Assembly (NCBI RefSeq): GCF_003634315.1
Contig: NZ_RBXL01000001.1
Span: 5,126,501 to 5,190,500 of the forward strand
Length of the DNA stretch: 64,000 bases
Source of the DNA: Thiocapsa rosea
GTDB lineage: Bacteria; Pseudomonadota; Gammaproteobacteria; Chromatiales; Chromatiaceae
Reading direction: 5' to 3'
The translations under genes and the position numbers were made by a program. How positions within the stretch are numbered: position 1 is the stretch's first letter; each line of letters starts with the position of its first letter. Positions 8,202 to 18,562 of the stretch are shown one piece after another. A model generated the notes under the pieces. The model did no database searches. It saw only the letters and a list, made by a program, of their open reading frames with translations, and had not been told where the DNA came from.

Positions 8202-9094
8202 GTGAGGATCTCCCGCAGGTGAAAATGAAACGGACCCAGCTTGCCGCCATAGTTACCGGCCGAGATGCGCAGCACCCCGGCGTCCGGCCCGAGGTCGCAG
8301 ACGGCACGCACGCCGACGCGTGTGGCCTCGCGCACGTCCGCCTCGGTCAGCCCGTTGATGACGATTTCGAGCACGGCGCCGGTCTCGGCTTCGAGTCGGG
8401 ATCGCACCAGTCCACGCAGGGTCGGGCAATAGGCATCGTTCGTGGAGGCCATCAGTGCCTTGTACTTGGAGCCGACCTTGGAGCCGGAGCGGGCAATACC
8501 GCCGGGGAAAGGCAAGAGGACGTCGGGCAGCCGTCGGATCGCCTCGACCGCCCGCTCGCAGGCCGCCAGCGCCCCGGGTAGCGTGCGCGCCAACACCAGG
8601 AAGTTGCCGCCGCCGACGGCGCTGGTCCGCGCGGTCATCTCTTCGCAGAGGAACTCGCCGTCCATGACCGGGACGCGCCAGAAACGCCGACCTCCGATCT
8701 GTTTGGAAATCTGATGACCATCGCCGAAGAAACGCAAGCTCTTGCCGAGCGGGACCGGCTTTTCGCTCGCCATGCCCGAGAACACAGCTGTAGTCGGGCA
8801 GGTGAGGACGCACTGCCCGACACGCCGCTCGACCTGCTTGGCCAGGTCCGACCCCGACATGGCGAACAGCAGCACGCTGATCCCCGGGCGGCCGTCCGGC
8901 GTCTCTGCTTGGGGGATCTCGGACTCGATCCCGGCCTCGACCCCGCAGCCGATGACCGAGGTCGCAAAGCCGGTCATGGTCTCACCCGCCACACGTGCCC
9001 AATGGGGGTTCAGCGCGGTGATGATCAGGCGCGTGGCCGTCATCCCGAATGCCTCGGCGAAGGTGTCGTCGATCGGGATGCCGTTGAGCCTCAT
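8198..9094 (-). CDS. fhcD: FhcD, formylmethanofuran:H4MPT formyltransferase subunit
   Basis: A 298-residue Ftr-family protein starting MRLNGIPIDDTFAEAFGMTA, as in archaeal Ftr and bacterial FhcD, with the conserved GGGNFLVLA, MASTNDAYCPTLRG and SAGNYGGKLGP stretches. It transfers the formyl group from formyl-H4MPT to the methylofuran carried by FhcA, the first step of formate release in the cytoplasm. It overlaps fhcA and fhcC by four bases on either side, so translation is probably coupled. The length is normal and nothing looks broken. Confidence 0.95.
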   Translation of the reverse strand: MRLNGIPIDDTFAEAFGMTATRLIITALNPHWARVAGETMTGFATSVIGCGVEAGIESEIPQAETPDGRPGISVLLFAMSGSDLAKQVERRVGQCVLTCPTTAVFSGMASEKPVPLGKSLRFFGDGHQISKQIGGRRFWRVPVMDGEFLCEEMTARTSAVGGGNFLVLARTLPGALAACERAVEAIRRLPDVLLPFPGGIARSGSKVGSKYKALMASTNDAYCPTLRGLVRSRLEAETGAVLEIVINGLTEADVREATRVGVRAVCDLGPDAGVLRISAGNYGGKLGPFHFHLREILT

Positions 9095-10761
9095 ACGCCA
9101 CCTCGCGGCCGGCAGGCATGGACCTCGATCGGGCTGCCGATACCTTCCGCCATCTCGTCGTCGGAGATGGCGAAGTTGTCGAAGCTCATCGTGTGATAGC
9201 GGTCGAACCAGTCCGAGACGCGCTGTTCGATAGCCCGGTCGTACTCGGGGCGCACGACCTGGGTCGCCCCTCGCACCACACGGACGATGGCCCCCTCCTC
9301 CACCACGACCTCACCAGCCTTGAAGACCAGCATGGGCCGCGCGAAGGTCTGCTCGGGGTCCGCCAGCGGATGATAGACCGTGATGTCGGCACGTGCGCCG
9401 CCGCCCAGATGTCCCCGGTCGGTCAGTCCGAGGAGGCGGGCAGGACCGGCCCGGGTCATGATGGCGATTTCGTCGAGACTGTACTCCCGTTGCAGGGATC
9501 CCAGACAGCTCATGGCAGCGGCCTCCGGGTGGATCCGGGCGAGCTGCTCGTTGCGGAAGCCCCGATCCATCAGGAGGCGAATCAGCCTGGGGTAGCTGGT
9601 AAAGGGGGCGCCGTTGGGGTGGTCGGTCGTGAGGAAGACCCGCCAGGGGTCGTCCACCATGAGGAAGAGCTCGAGGCCGATCGCCCATTGGAGTGCATTG
9701 ACGAAGTTCTTGTCGCGATAACGGAAGGGCACGACCCCGCAGCCCGCCTCGCACTCGATGTCCATGCAGGTCCACTTGCCGGGATGGGCATGGCGATGAT
9801 TGGCATGCTGGTGCATCGTATCGCCCGAGATGGTCACGGTCTGGCCGAACATGACCTGACCCACGTCGATGCTGACGTTGCGGCGCCGATTCACAGCTTC
9901 GGCGATCTCGGCGGCAGCCGAGGAAAAATGGAGATCGCCCTGCGTCCCGTAGCTGTGGAATTGGATATGGGTTAAGTGGATCGGCAAACCTTCCGCCGCG
10001 TCCATGGTGGCCAAGGTGGCGCTGTAGTTTCCGGGCACCCCGAGGTTGCTCGCATGCACATGGAGCGGATGCGGAACCCCGAGCTCCGCGATCGCCCGGC
10101 TCAAGGTGCGCAGAATGTCGCGAGGACGCAGTGGGTAGTGCGGGTGCCGCTCGTCGACGTCCAGCGACCGGGCGTTGAACTTGAAAGCACTGATACCGCC
10201 CGGATTGACGACCTTGATTCCGATACATTGAGTCGCCCGCAGGGTCCAAGCGACATAGTCGTTGATCGTCTCCTGGCTCGCGCCCTCGCTCATGAGTTGC
10301 AGCAGCAGATCGTCATTGCCGAGCAAGGCGTATCCGCCGGTATCGAGCATCGGGGTGTCGGCCATCTCCATATGGGCCTGCCGCGCATTGATGGGCAGCA
10401 CCGCCGGCTCGAAGCAGGTGGTGTAGCCCATCTCGGAATAGCGATAGCCCGCGGCCAGGCTCGCGGGCGCGGCATGCCCGCCGCCCGAGCGGGTCAGGGC
10501 CGTGCGTGGACGCACATGGGCCCGCTGATCCTCCGGCAACATGGTACGGGCGATGTTGACCTTCCCCCCGCCGATATGGGTGTGAAGGTCGATGGCGCCG
10601 GCCATGACGAGTTTTCCGTCGAGCGCGTAGGTCCGCTGCGGGACTTCCCCCGATGGCGCCTCGGACAGGATGCGGCCGTCGCGGATGTAGAGATCGCGGA
10701 CCTCGCCGTCGACCCCGTTTGCCGGATCGAACAGGCGGCCGCCGGCGAGCTTGGTCAGCAC
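9091..10761 (-). CDS. fhcA: FhcA, formyltransferase/hydrolase complex subunit A (amidohydrolase)
   Basis: A 556-residue amidohydrolase-superfamily protein. The metal-binding H-x-H is DLHTHIGGGKVN (His60 and His62), with further His in PLHVHASNLG, HLTHIQFH and TTDHPNG. In the Methylobacterium complex this subunit hydrolyses formyl-methylofuran to formate and carries methylofuran as a tightly bound prosthetic group. I start it at the GTG at 10761: the frame continues upstream but that part overlaps fhcB, and GTGCTGA gives the tight overlap usual in this operon. It lies between fhcB and fhcD and is complete. Confidence 0.94.
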   Translation of the reverse strand: MLTKLAGGRLFDPANGVDGEVRDLYIRDGRILSEAPSGEVPQRTYALDGKLVMAGAIDLHTHIGGGKVNIARTMLPEDQRAHVRPRTALTRSGGGHAAPASLAAGYRYSEMGYTTCFEPAVLPINARQAHMEMADTPMLDTGGYALLGNDDLLLQLMSEGASQETINDYVAWTLRATQCIGIKVVNPGGISAFKFNARSLDVDERHPHYPLRPRDILRTLSRAIAELGVPHPLHVHASNLGVPGNYSATLATMDAAEGLPIHLTHIQFHSYGTQGDLHFSSAAAEIAEAVNRRRNVSIDVGQVMFGQTVTISGDTMHQHANHRHAHPGKWTCMDIECEAGCGVVPFRYRDKNFVNALQWAIGLELFLMVDDPWRVFLTTDHPNGAPFTSYPRLIRLLMDRGFRNEQLARIHPEAAAMSCLGSLQREYSLDEIAIMTRAGPARLLGLTDRGHLGGGARADITVYHPLADPEQTFARPMLVFKAGEVVVEEGAIVRVVRGATQVVRPEYDRAIEQRVSDWFDRYHTMSFDNFAISDDEMAEGIGSPIEVHACRPRGGV

Positions 10762-12032
10762 GGCAGCCGCTCCTTCAAACCTGCGATGACCTCGGCCACC
10801 GACGGCAGGCCCAGGTCCCGCATTCGTCCCAGAGGCAGCGGGCAAGACGCATCCGTGCGATACCAATGTCCGGGATGGTCGATACCGGGCAGGCCCACCG
10901 GGATGGAAACTTCCGGCGTCCAGTCCAGACTCATCCCCGGGTAGCCCAACAGGATGGTGGGTCGAACGCTCGGGGGAGGTCCAGACGGCGTCGGGAGCGC
11001 AGCAACCCACACCAGCAGGTCGCACTCGTCGCGGGCGATCAGATCCTGATATCGGTTGAGCATGGGATCGTAGGTCGCACGACCCTGTTGCAGGCCTACC
11101 CGCAAGGGATAGCCGATCTGCCAGGTGCAGACCTGGCTGGCCGTCAGATCTCCGAGCGTCCCGGACAAGGGCAACGCGGCGGCGCGGGTGGTTTCGTTCA
11201 GATCCCGAACTAGCTCGACCAGCGCCTGGACCGTCAACTCGGCATGGGGAAAATCGAGCTCCGCGGCCGCCCAGATGACCAAGGCATAACGAGCGACGCG
11301 CAGTCGCTCAGCCAGATCCACCAGCGAACCGCCCGGGATCCCGGAAACAGCATCGCTACGCACCGGGCGGCCCGAGAGCATGCCTCGCAGAATGCCCGCA
11401 ACGCCCGCCAAATCCTCGAGCGCGACCGGGATTCGGATGGGTTGCAGTGCTTGAAGTGCTGTCGGAACCGGCGACGCGTCCGGGGGGGCGAGCCATACGA
11501 GACGCCGGTCCTCCGGGGACGAGAACAAGGCTTCAGTCGGGACCAGCACCCGTTCGATGAGACGCGGAAACTCTCGGAGGCACTGGTTGCCGACCATCAG
11601 GATGAGATCGGCACGGTTTCTCGCCTCGGTCAGGGTGGTCGTCATCCAACCGCCGTCCTGGAGGACGAGGAGGTTGCGGAAGAGCGCATCGCCGTTGTGG
11701 TGATCCAGCACGGCACCGCAACGATCGGCGAGGTCCAATACGGCCCGCATGCCGTTCACATCCGTCACCAACCCTGCGAACAGCGGAGCATGGGCCGCAT
11801 GAACCAGCCCGGCCGCATGCTGGAGTGCCTCGACGAGGGGTACCGGTCGGCCCCGAATCGCGGGTGTCGATGGGGGCAGATGCGCGATACTCGAGAAGGC
11901 ATCATCGGCCGAACGGCATCCGGTCGGCTCGACAAGATGACCGTCGCCGGCGCCTCGCAGATTGTCGCAGGCCAGACCGCAGAAAGGGCACGTCAGGTTA
12001 TCGCGGCGACCGGCCGGTTCGGCATTCCACAT
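10755..12032 (-). CDS. fhcB: FhcB, formyltransferase/hydrolase complex subunit B
   Basis: A 425-residue protein related to the molybdenum/tungsten subunit FmdB/FwdB of formylmethanofuran dehydrogenase. It keeps an N-terminal cysteine cluster (CPFCGLACDNL, near residue 15) but belongs to the bacterial form, which is thought to be structural and not a redox enzyme. The start at 12032 gives MWNAEPAGRRDNLTCPFC, the normal N-terminus; no strong Shine-Dalgarno is visible. It heads the fhcBADC operon. The 500 bases upstream, shared with the divergent beta-RFAP synthase gene, contain one candidate sigma54 element. Confidence 0.9.
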   Translation of the reverse strand: MWNAEPAGRRDNLTCPFCGLACDNLRGAGDGHLVEPTGCRSADDAFSSIAHLPPSTPAIRGRPVPLVEALQHAAGLVHAAHAPLFAGLVTDVNGMRAVLDLADRCGAVLDHHNGDALFRNLLVLQDGGWMTTTLTEARNRADLILMVGNQCLREFPRLIERVLVPTEALFSSPEDRRLVWLAPPDASPVPTALQALQPIRIPVALEDLAGVAGILRGMLSGRPVRSDAVSGIPGGSLVDLAERLRVARYALVIWAAAELDFPHAELTVQALVELVRDLNETTRAAALPLSGTLGDLTASQVCTWQIGYPLRVGLQQGRATYDPMLNRYQDLIARDECDLLVWVAALPTPSGPPPSVRPTILLGYPGMSLDWTPEVSIPVGLPGIDHPGHWYRTDASCPLPLGRMRDLGLPSVAEVIAGLKERLPC

Positions 12033-12197
12033 GGTGTTCTCTGCGCTGAAGGTTCGATGCCCTGCGCGGGCCGGGTAGTCGAGCCGACCAAATCCACGGT
12101 CGCATCGGGGTCGTGAATAACAAATCCGATCCGAATTGTCGGCAAGACCAACTGCAAGGCGGTCGAGCGGGCAACCGGTCGACCCGCTACGGGTCAT

Positions 12198-12213
12198 AGC
12201 ACCAATCACGCCA
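12198..12213 (-). promoter_or_regulatory. Possible sigma54 -24/-12 element for fhcBADC
   Basis: On the minus strand TGGCGTG-ATTG-GTGCT keeps GG and GC at 10-base spacing but departs from consensus at three other places. It would start transcription about 155 bases before fhcB. Unlike the other five promoters it lacks the 18-bp upstream repeat; a different inverted repeat (TGTGGCA-N9-TGACACA, 12330-12352) lies upstream. The rest of 12033-12538 shows no gene. Confidence 0.35.
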
Positions 12214-12538
12214 GATGACCGAAACCTGCGGGGCCGCCAGCGACGTCACCCCTTGAGCCATTCCTCCCGCAGCGGGCAGGCAATGACGACACGGACCGCC
12301 GCGTCTTCTCGAATCCGCGATGCAGCCGATGTGGCACCGCGGTCGTGACACAGTGAGTCAAGGGCGGGACACCATAACCAAGACCAGATCGAGACCGGGT
12401 GCGCCACGCTCCGCATGCGGCGGGCAGTGGCCCGAAGAAGCGCAGGCCCCGCCGAGCGAGTGTCAAATCAAGCGGGATAGGTATGGAATTTGCTTTCAGC
12501 CTCCTTAACATTGGAATCTACAGGAGTCGCGACGCCAC

Positions 12539-13549
12539 ATGCCCAACCGCCGATTCGACGCCATCGACGTGGAGGCGCCGGCCCGACTTCACCTCGGATT
12601 CCTGGATCTGAACGGAGGGCTGGGCCGGCGCTTCGGTAGTCTCGGACTGACGATCGATGGTTTCGCAACTCGCCTGCGTGCGCAACGTGGGGAAGGCATC
12701 AGCGCCGATGGTCCGGGCGCCGATCGCGCCATCGCGTTCGCAACAGCGCTCATACAGGCGCGAGGCTTCAGCGGCGGTGTCCGGATCGACATCGAGGAAA
12801 TCACCCCGCAGCACACCGGAATGGGATCCGGCACCCAGATCGCGTTGGCCGTAGGAACCGCATTGGAGCGACTCTATCCCGAGATCCACGCGGAGGGCAC
12901 GGATTGTAGGGTTCTTGCACGAACGCTCGGCCGCGGCCAACGTTCCGGAATCGGGATCGGTGCATTCGAAAAGGGCGGGTTCATCGTCGACTGCGGCCGC
13001 GCCGAGCGAGGGGAGGTTCCCCCCGTGGCTCTGCGTCTCCCGTTCCCGGAGGATTGGAGAATCCTGTTGGTGCTGGATCAACGCGGTCAAGGCTTGCACG
13101 GCGACCGGGAGGTCCGCGCCTTCAAGGCACTCCCGCTGTTCCCCGACGATGCGGCTGGGCGTCTGTGTCGAGTCCTTTTGATGCAGGTCGTACCGGGCCT
13201 GATCGAGCGACACCTGGATCCCGTCGCCGAAGGCATCGGGGAAATCCAGCGAGTAATCGGCGAACACTTTGCGCCGGCCCAAGGCGGTCGCTTCGCGTCG
13301 CCTCGGGTCGCGGCGGCGCTGCAATGGGCTGCCGCCAAAGGCTTCGCCGGGATCGGCCAGAGTTCATGGGGGCCTACCGGCTTCATCCTGGCGCCGGACG
13401 AGTATCAAGCCCGATGGTTGGAGCAGGGATTGAATCAGCACTTCGGCGAGCTGGCTCCACTGCGTTTCCGGATCGTCACCGGACGCAACCTGGGTGCCGC
13501 TCTGAATCCGGTGCATACACCCCTGCAATTGAGGCGCACCCACAGATGA
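12539..13549 (+). CDS. Beta-ribofuranosylaminobenzene 5'-phosphate synthase (H4MPT biosynthesis)
   Basis: A 336-residue GHMP-kinase-fold protein of the beta-RFAP synthase family (archaeal MptG; bacterial Orf4). Family segments include APARLHLGFLDLNGGLGRRFG near the N-terminus, TPQHTGMGSGTQIALAVG (the GHMP loop), and GRGQRSGIGIGAFEKGGFIVD. The enzyme condenses 4-hydroxybenzoate or p-aminobenzoate with PRPP, the first committed step to the methanopterin arm, so this gene marks a complete H4MPT pathway and not only scavenging. The pabB gene 10 kb downstream would supply aminobenzoate. It starts the large plus-strand H4MPT operon, 36 bases before mtdB. Confidence 0.92.
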   Translation: MPNRRFDAIDVEAPARLHLGFLDLNGGLGRRFGSLGLTIDGFATRLRAQRGEGISADGPGADRAIAFATALIQARGFSGGVRIDIEEITPQHTGMGSGTQIALAVGTALERLYPEIHAEGTDCRVLARTLGRGQRSGIGIGAFEKGGFIVDCGRAERGEVPPVALRLPFPEDWRILLVLDQRGQGLHGDREVRAFKALPLFPDDAAGRLCRVLLMQVVPGLIERHLDPVAEGIGEIQRVIGEHFAPAQGGRFASPRVAAALQWAAAKGFAGIGQSSWGPTGFILAPDEYQARWLEQGLNQHFGELAPLRFRIVTGRNLGAALNPVHTPLQLRRTHR

Positions 13550-13585
13550 TGACCCGACGGCGGACCGAAAAGGTCGGAGCAACCG

Positions 13586-14488
13586 ATGGATAAACCCTAT
13601 CTCTTACACATGTTCACGCCGGCCCGTAACCTCAGCCCTTTCGACGTCAACATGGCCTACGATGCCGGCTGGGACGCCTGTATCCCTTACACAGGGGTGA
13701 CCCTGGACGATGTCTCCGCATTGGTCCAGGACGCCATCTTCTCGCGCGGACCCAAGGGCGTTGCGCGTACCGGCATCTTTCTGGGCGGACGCGATATCCA
13801 TCTGGCGATGGACATGCTCACGGCGGCGCGCGCGGCCATGGTGCCGCCGTTCGAGGTCTCGGTCTTCGCCGACCCCAGCGGCGCCTTTACGACCGCCGCA
13901 GCCATGGTCGCAAGTGTCGAGGCACAGCTGCTCCGAGACCCGCCGGGCGGACTGAGCGGGCGACGTATCCTGGTCTTCGGCGGCACCGGGCCGGTCGGCT
14001 CCGCGGCAGCGATCCTGGCCGCACGCGCCGGCGCCGACGCACTGATTGTCAGCCACCAGGGCTTGGCGCGAGCCGAGGCTGCGGTCCAGACTTGTGAGGA
14101 GCGCTACGGCGTGACCTTGTTCGCCGCCGATGGCAGCAACGATGAACACCTGATGGATCTGATGACGCAGGCCAACGTGATCTTCAATGCCGCAGCGGCC
14201 GGCGTGCAGGTGCTCGGCAAGCCGCACATCTCGGCGGCCGGGCGCTTGAAGGTCGCCTGCGATGTCAACGCAGTCCCCCCCGCGGGCATCGAGGGCGTCG
14301 GGGTGAATGACGAGGCCGTTGTGCTGGCGGCCTCCCCCGGGGGCGCGGTCGGCATCGGCGCACTCGCGGTCGGCAACATCAAATACAAGGTTCAGCAAGG
14401 TCTGCTCCGACGGATGCACGACTCCGGCTCACCCCAGTACCTCGGTCTCGACGAGGCCTTCGAGGCGGCGCGCCGACATGCGGGCTGA
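13586..14488 (+). CDS. mtdB: MtdB-type NAD(P)-dependent methylene-H4MPT dehydrogenase
   Basis: A 300-residue dehydrogenase starting MDKPYLLHMFTPARNLSPFD, as in MtdB, with a Rossmann nucleotide loop GGTGPVGSAAAILAARAG around residues 130-147. It oxidises methylene-H4MPT, the product of Fae, to methenyl-H4MPT in the cytoplasm. A GGAGC Shine-Dalgarno lies 7 bases upstream. NAD or NADP preference cannot be judged from sequence. It overlaps the next ATP-grasp gene by 11 bases. Confidence 0.92.
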   Translation: MDKPYLLHMFTPARNLSPFDVNMAYDAGWDACIPYTGVTLDDVSALVQDAIFSRGPKGVARTGIFLGGRDIHLAMDMLTAARAAMVPPFEVSVFADPSGAFTTAAAMVASVEAQLLRDPPGGLSGRRILVFGGTGPVGSAAAILAARAGADALIVSHQGLARAEAAVQTCEERYGVTLFAADGSNDEHLMDLMTQANVIFNAAAAGVQVLGKPHISAAGRLKVACDVNAVPPAGIEGVGVNDEAVVLAASPGGAVGIGALAVGNIKYKVQQGLLRRMHDSGSPQYLGLDEAFEAARRHAG

Positions 14489-15641
14489 GCCCACGGAGCT
14501 CGTGTTGATCGCCAACAGCGCCCGCGCGCTGGCCGAATCGGCGGTGCGCGGCGGCTATGGTGTGCGGGTGCTGGATGCCTTCTGTGACGAGGATACCCGA
14601 GCGCTTGCACCCTGCATCCGGATCGGGATGCTCGGTCAGGGCCTGGACCCCGAGCACTTGACGGCCGAGATCGCGCGTCTGCCCTTGCTGGATCAGGGCG
14701 CCGGGATCGTTTTCGGGGCCGGCCTGGAGGCATCGCCTTCGGTGTTGTCCGGACTGACCGGAACACTGCGGCTGTTCGGAAACGACCCGGAGGTCCTGGC
14801 GCTAGTGGGTACGCCGAAAGCCTTCTTCGCGCTACTTGACGATTTGGAGGTCGACTACCCGGAGTCTCGTTGGGATCCGCCTGACGCGGACGACCCGATG
14901 CCCTGGTTGATCAAGATGCCAGGCGGCTGTGGCGGTCTCGGGGTGCGTCCCTGGCGCGTCGGAGACCGACCTCCGGGGGATCCGCACTACTTCCAACGCT
15001 TCCTCGCGGGTCGCCTGATGTCGCTCCTCTTCATCGCCGACGGCGAGATCCTGGCGGTTATCGGTTACAACCGCCTGCTGGTGGAAAGCAGCGATCCGGA
15101 CCTGCCCTTCCTCTATGGCGGCGCGATCACCCAAACCGCCCCGGACGAGGCCGCGCGGTCATCGATCGAACGTGCCGCCGCGACGCTGGTCGGCGCCCTC
15201 GGGCTGCGCGGGGTGAACAACCTGGATTTTATTCTGCATGACGGACGGCCCTTTCTCCTCGAGCTCAACCCGCGCCCTTCCGCGACCCTCGCGCTCTACG
15301 AAGGGTCATGCGAGGGGGGCTGGATCGGACACCATATTCGCGCCTGCCTGGGAACGCTCCCCGACGTGGCGCCTGGCTCCGGCATCGACGTGAGCGGGCA
15401 ACAGGTCATCTACGCGCCCCATGACCTTCGGATACCTTCAGGGCTCTGCTGGCCGGACTGGTGCCGGGACCGTCCGGTCGCCGGCAGCCAGGTGGACCGA
15501 GGCGCCCCGCTCTGCACCGTCATGGCCTCCGGCCCGAGCGACGCGGAGGTCGAGGTCCAACTGTCCCTGCGTTCATGCGACATCCTGGCCCGCATCGGTA
15601 ACACGCAAGAGGCCGACACAGGGAGCGAGCTTGCGACATGA
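14478..15641 (+). CDS. ATP-grasp family protein of the H4MPT cluster
   Basis: A 387-residue ATP-grasp protein: [16 protein letters not shown] forms the phosphate-binding loop and [15 protein letters not shown] the Mg-binding glutamate/asparagine site. A C-terminal extension of about 90 residues (from about 300) resembles the short biotinyl/lipoyl-like tail of some carboxylase-type ATP-grasps, but I see no modified-lysine motif. Genes of this kind occur in bacterial H4MPT islands and are presumed to join amino acids or hydroxy acids to the cofactor; the exact substrate is unknown. It lies between mtdB and mch with tight overlaps at both ends. The start at 14478 is chosen for the overlap with the mtdB stop. 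Confidence 0.75.
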   Translation: MRAEPTELVLIANSARALAESAVRGGYGVRVLDAFCDEDTRALAPCIRIGMLGQGLDPEHLTAEIARLPLLDQGAGIVFGAGLEASPSVLSGLTGTLRLFGNDPEVLALVGTPKAFFALLDDLEVDYPESRWDPPDADDPMPWLIKMPGGCGGLGVRPWRVGDRPPGDPHYFQRFLAGRLMSLLFIADGEILAVIGYNRLLVESSDPDLPFLYGGAITQTAPDEAARSSIERAAATLVGALGLRGVNNLDFILHDGRPFLLELNPRPSATLALYEGSCEGGWIGHHIRACLGTLPDVAPGSGIDVSGQQVIYAPHDLRIPSGLCWPDWCRDRPVAGSQVDRGAPLCTVMASGPSDAEVEVQLSLRSCDILARIGNTQEADTGSELAT

Positions 15642-16615
15642 ACCCGGACCAACCCAGCATCAACAGGCTGAGTGCGCCCCTTGTCGACGACCTCGTCGCG
15701 GACGCCGATCGCTTGCGACTCCTTGTGCATCGACTCGACAACGGTTGCCGGTTGATCGATGCCGGCACCTCCGCCGCGGGCGGGCTGGAGGCCGGACGCC
15801 GCATCGCCGAGATTTGTCTCGGCGGCTTGGGACAGGTCGGGCTGCGCACCGGCGGGGCGCCGGGCGGTTGGGCGATCGGCGTGGAGGTGATCACGACCAA
15901 CCCCGTGCTGGCATGCCTCGGCTCGCAATATGCGGGCTGGAGCCTGAGCCACGGCGAGGGCAAGGGCAGCTTCCATGCCCTGGGGTCCGGACCCGGTCGG
16001 TCGCTAGCCCTCAAGGAACCCTTGTTCGCGGAGCTCGGGTATCGGGATCGCGCCGAGCAGACCAGCCTGGTGCTGGAGGTCGACCGCATCCCGCCCGAAC
16101 CCTTGGTCGAGAAGATCGCGCGCGACTGCGGCATCGAGCCGTCCGGTCTGACGTTGATCCTCACGCCCACCCGAACCCTGGCCGGGACCGTCCAGATCGT
16201 GGCCCGCGTCCTCGAGGTCGCACTGCACAAGGCCCATGCGCTCGGTTTCGATCTCGCAGCCATCCGAGACGGGATGGGCAGCGCCCCTTTGCCACCGCCC
16301 GCGCCGGACTTCGTGACCGCCATGGGCCGGACCAATGACGCCATCCTCTTCGCGGGGCAGGTCCATCTCTTCGTCACCGGCGCGGACGATGCGGCAGAGG
16401 ACTTGGCGATGCGGCTTCCGAGCAGCGCCTCGCGCGACTACGGGCGACCCTTTGCCGAGATCTTCGCCGCCTACGGTCACGACTTCTTCAAGATCGATCC
16501 TCTCTTGTTCAGCCCTGCACGCATTCTGGTCACCGCCTTGGACAGCGGTCGGACCTTTGCCGCAGGCGGGATCGACGCGAACCTCTTGGCCGCATCCTTC
16601 GGGCTGGCTCCATGA
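15638..16615 (+). CDS. mch: Mch, methenyl-H4MPT cyclohydrolase
   Basis: A 325-residue protein starting with the Mch pattern [20 protein letters not shown] and carrying [23 protein letters not shown] and YAGWSLSHG as in bacterial and archaeal Mch. It hydrolyses methenyl-H4MPT to formyl-H4MPT, the substrate of the Fhc complex. The ATG overlaps the preceding stop (ATGA), as does its own stop with the next gene, indicating a translationally coupled block. Confidence 0.95.
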   Translation: MNPDQPSINRLSAPLVDDLVADADRLRLLVHRLDNGCRLIDAGTSAAGGLEAGRRIAEICLGGLGQVGLRTGGAPGGWAIGVEVITTNPVLACLGSQYAGWSLSHGEGKGSFHALGSGPGRSLALKEPLFAELGYRDRAEQTSLVLEVDRIPPEPLVEKIARDCGIEPSGLTLILTPTRTLAGTVQIVARVLEVALHKAHALGFDLAAIRDGMGSAPLPPPAPDFVTAMGRTNDAILFAGQVHLFVTGADDAAEDLAMRLPSSASRDYGRPFAEIFAAYGHDFFKIDPLLFSPARILVTALDSGRTFAAGGIDANLLAASFGLAP

Positions 16616-17577
16616 GCGCGCTGCGCCTGCCCCATCGGGATGTCGTGCACTGTCCCTTGGACGACGCTCGCATCGCCGTCTTTACGGACGATCCCGGCTG
16701 GCATGGGGAGCGTCTGCGACGGGCCTTTGCGGGGCGTGGCCGAGAGGTCGGGTTTGTGTCGCTGCAGAGGTGTCATTTCGATCTGGCCGAGGGGACATGC
16801 GCCGTTCGATTGCCGGGTTTCGAGACCCTGCCGGCGGCCGCTTTCGTGCGGGGCATCCCGGGCGGGACGCTCGAAGAGGTCGTCTTCTACCTCGACATCC
16901 TGCATGCGTTGCGGCACCTCGGCGTCCGTGTCTACAACGATGCGCGCGCGATCGAACGCAGTGTCGACAAGGGGATGACCAGTTTCCTGCTGAGCGCGGC
17001 AGGGATCCCGACCCCGCCGGCATGGGTCATCCGGGACCCGGCGGAGGCGCGCCGACTGATCGCGCGGGAGTCGGGAGCCGGTCATGAGCTGGTCCTCAAG
17101 CCCCTGTTCGGCTCGCAGGGAGAGGGGCTGATGCGACTTGGCGGCGGCTCCGCAACCCTACCCGATCCGCCTGCCTGCAACGGCGTCTATTACCTGCAAC
17201 GCTACATTCCGACCGGCACGGCTCAGTCACACGATTGGCGCGTCTTCGTCATCGGCGGTCGCGCCGTGACGGCCATGTGCCGTATGGCGCAAGGCTGGAT
17301 CACCAATGTCGCCCAAGGCGCGACCTGCCATCCCGCCGTCCTCGACCCGGAGCTGAAGGACTTGGCGGAGGCGGCTGCGGAAACCCTCGAGTTGGACTAT
17401 GCCGGTGTCGATATCCTGCGCGATCCCGACGGCCGCGCCCGGGTCATCGAGGTCAACGGCATCCCGGCCTGGAAGGGGCTTCAGCAGGTCTGCGGGATGG
17501 AGATCGCGGAGGCATTGGTTGCGGATGTCATGCGCCGGGTGAAGGAATGCGCGCCGCTCATGGAGATCGCCGGCTGA
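16612..17577 (+). CDS. RimK/MptN-like ATP-grasp ligase
   Basis: A 321-residue RimK-type ATP-grasp ligase. Visible motifs are [31 protein letters not shown] (ATP-binding loop), DWRVFVIGG and [15 protein letters not shown] (Mg ligands). RimK relatives such as MptN and CofF add glutamate to H4MPT or F420, and this gene sits in every-base-overlap contact with mch and the CitG-like gene. Glutamylation of the C1 carrier is therefore a fair inference, but the true substrate is unknown. Confidence 0.8.
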   Translation: MSALRLPHRDVVHCPLDDARIAVFTDDPGWHGERLRRAFAGRGREVGFVSLQRCHFDLAEGTCAVRLPGFETLPAAAFVRGIPGGTLEEVVFYLDILHALRHLGVRVYNDARAIERSVDKGMTSFLLSAAGIPTPPAWVIRDPAEARRLIARESGAGHELVLKPLFGSQGEGLMRLGGGSATLPDPPACNGVYYLQRYIPTGTAQSHDWRVFVIGGRAVTAMCRMAQGWITNVAQGATCHPAVLDPELKDLAEAAAETLELDYAGVDILRDPDGRARVIEVNGIPAWKGLQQVCGMEIAEALVADVMRRVKECAPLMEIAG

Positions 17578-18542
17578 TGGCTGCCCGTCTTAAGGCGAAC
17601 ATGACGCACGCCATGCCCGGACGCAGCCGCATCGCTCGGGCCTATCGCGAGGCCTGCGAGCTCGAGCTGGCTGCGCTCAAGCCCGGGAACGTCCATCGCG
17701 CCGCCGACGGGCACGGCATGACCCTGACCGACTTCATGCGCAGTGCCGAGGTCAGCGCCGGCCCGTTGACCGAGCCGGGCCTTGGCTTGGGCGAGCGCGC
17801 ATTCCGCGCGGTCGCGGCCACCCGGGAGGCGGTTGGCTGCAACACCAATCTCGGCATTGTCCTGCTTTGCGCACCGCTGGTCCAGGCGGCATTGGATCCC
17901 GGCGATTCGGGTCTGCGTGAACGGCTCCGCCGCACCTTGCGGCGCGCCGATGCTCGGGACACCGACGGACTCTTTCGCGCCATCCGCTTGGCGGCACCGG
18001 CGGGCCTCGGGGTCGCCGAGCTGCACGACGTTGCGGGTCCCGCGACAGCCCCGCCCCTCGAGGTCATGGCCTGCGCGGATTCAAAAGACCTGATCGCCCG
18101 CCAGTATGTGACCGGTTACGCCGATCTCTTCGAACGGGCCGTGCCGCTGCTGGTCGAGTGCGAAGGGCGCTGGGGCGACCCGGCTTGGGCCGCCGCGGCC
18201 GTCTACATGGATACCCTACAGCGCTATCCCGATTCCCATGTCGTGCGTAAGCTGGGCCCGGCGGTCGCGGACGAAGTACGTCGGCGAAGCGCCCCCATTG
18301 CCGACGCGCTGTGTCGTGCGGGTCGACCCGAGGCTTTTCGCAAGACCATGTCGCGGCTGGACCGGGAGTTCAAGCAAGCCGGCATCAACCCCGGCACCTG
18401 CGCCGATCTCACGGTCGCCTGCCTGCTGATCCGTCGTCTGGAACCCCTGTGCTCGATGTCCGTTCAGACGGCGACCGAACGCCGCTTCCGTCACCCCGGT
18501 TCCGCTCTGCCGGCATCGGGAATTTCCATCGAGAGCCCCTGA
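17577..18542 (+). CDS. CitG/MdcB-like triphosphoribosyl-dephospho-CoA synthase family protein
   Basis: A 321-residue protein resembling CitG/Mdc[25 protein letters not shown] matches the family LxxKPGNVH motif, and later [14 protein letters not shown] and [14 protein letters not shown] follow the usual order. CitG makes the phosphoribosyl-dephospho-CoA prosthetic-group precursor of citrate lyase, but no citrate or malonate decarboxylase gene is here. Members of this family are common in bacterial H4MPT islands, where a ribosyl or phosphoribosyl transfer in cofactor synthesis is plausible. It overlaps the previous stop and is followed by fae after 20 bases. Alternative in-frame ATGs occur 8 and 11 codons later. 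Confidence 0.8.
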   Translation: MAARLKANMTHAMPGRSRIARAYREACELELAALKPGNVHRAADGHGMTLTDFMRSAEVSAGPLTEPGLGLGERAFRAVAATREAVGCNTNLGIVLLCAPLVQAALDPGDSGLRERLRRTLRRADARDTDGLFRAIRLAAPAGLGVAELHDVAGPATAPPLEVMACADSKDLIARQYVTGYADLFERAVPLLVECEGRWGDPAWAAAAVYMDTLQRYPDSHVVRKLGPAVADEVRRRSAPIADALCRAGRPEAFRKTMSRLDREFKQAGINPGTCADLTVACLLIRRLEPLCSMSVQTATERRFRHPGSALPASGISIESP

Positions 18543-18562
18543 AGAGCGAAGGAGAACCTGCT

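Noticed and set aside
9976-10944. Long plus-strand open frame antisense to fhcA
   Set aside because: It lies opposite a clearly conserved gene and reads as low-complexity Arg/Ala/Gly-rich protein, the usual shadow in GC-rich DNA.
12330-12352. TGTGGCA-N9-TGACACA inverted repeat before fhcB as a further activator site
   Set aside because: Half-sites resemble the other operators but the spacing is different (9 instead of 4 bases between the TCA/TGA ends), so I did not count it with the five.
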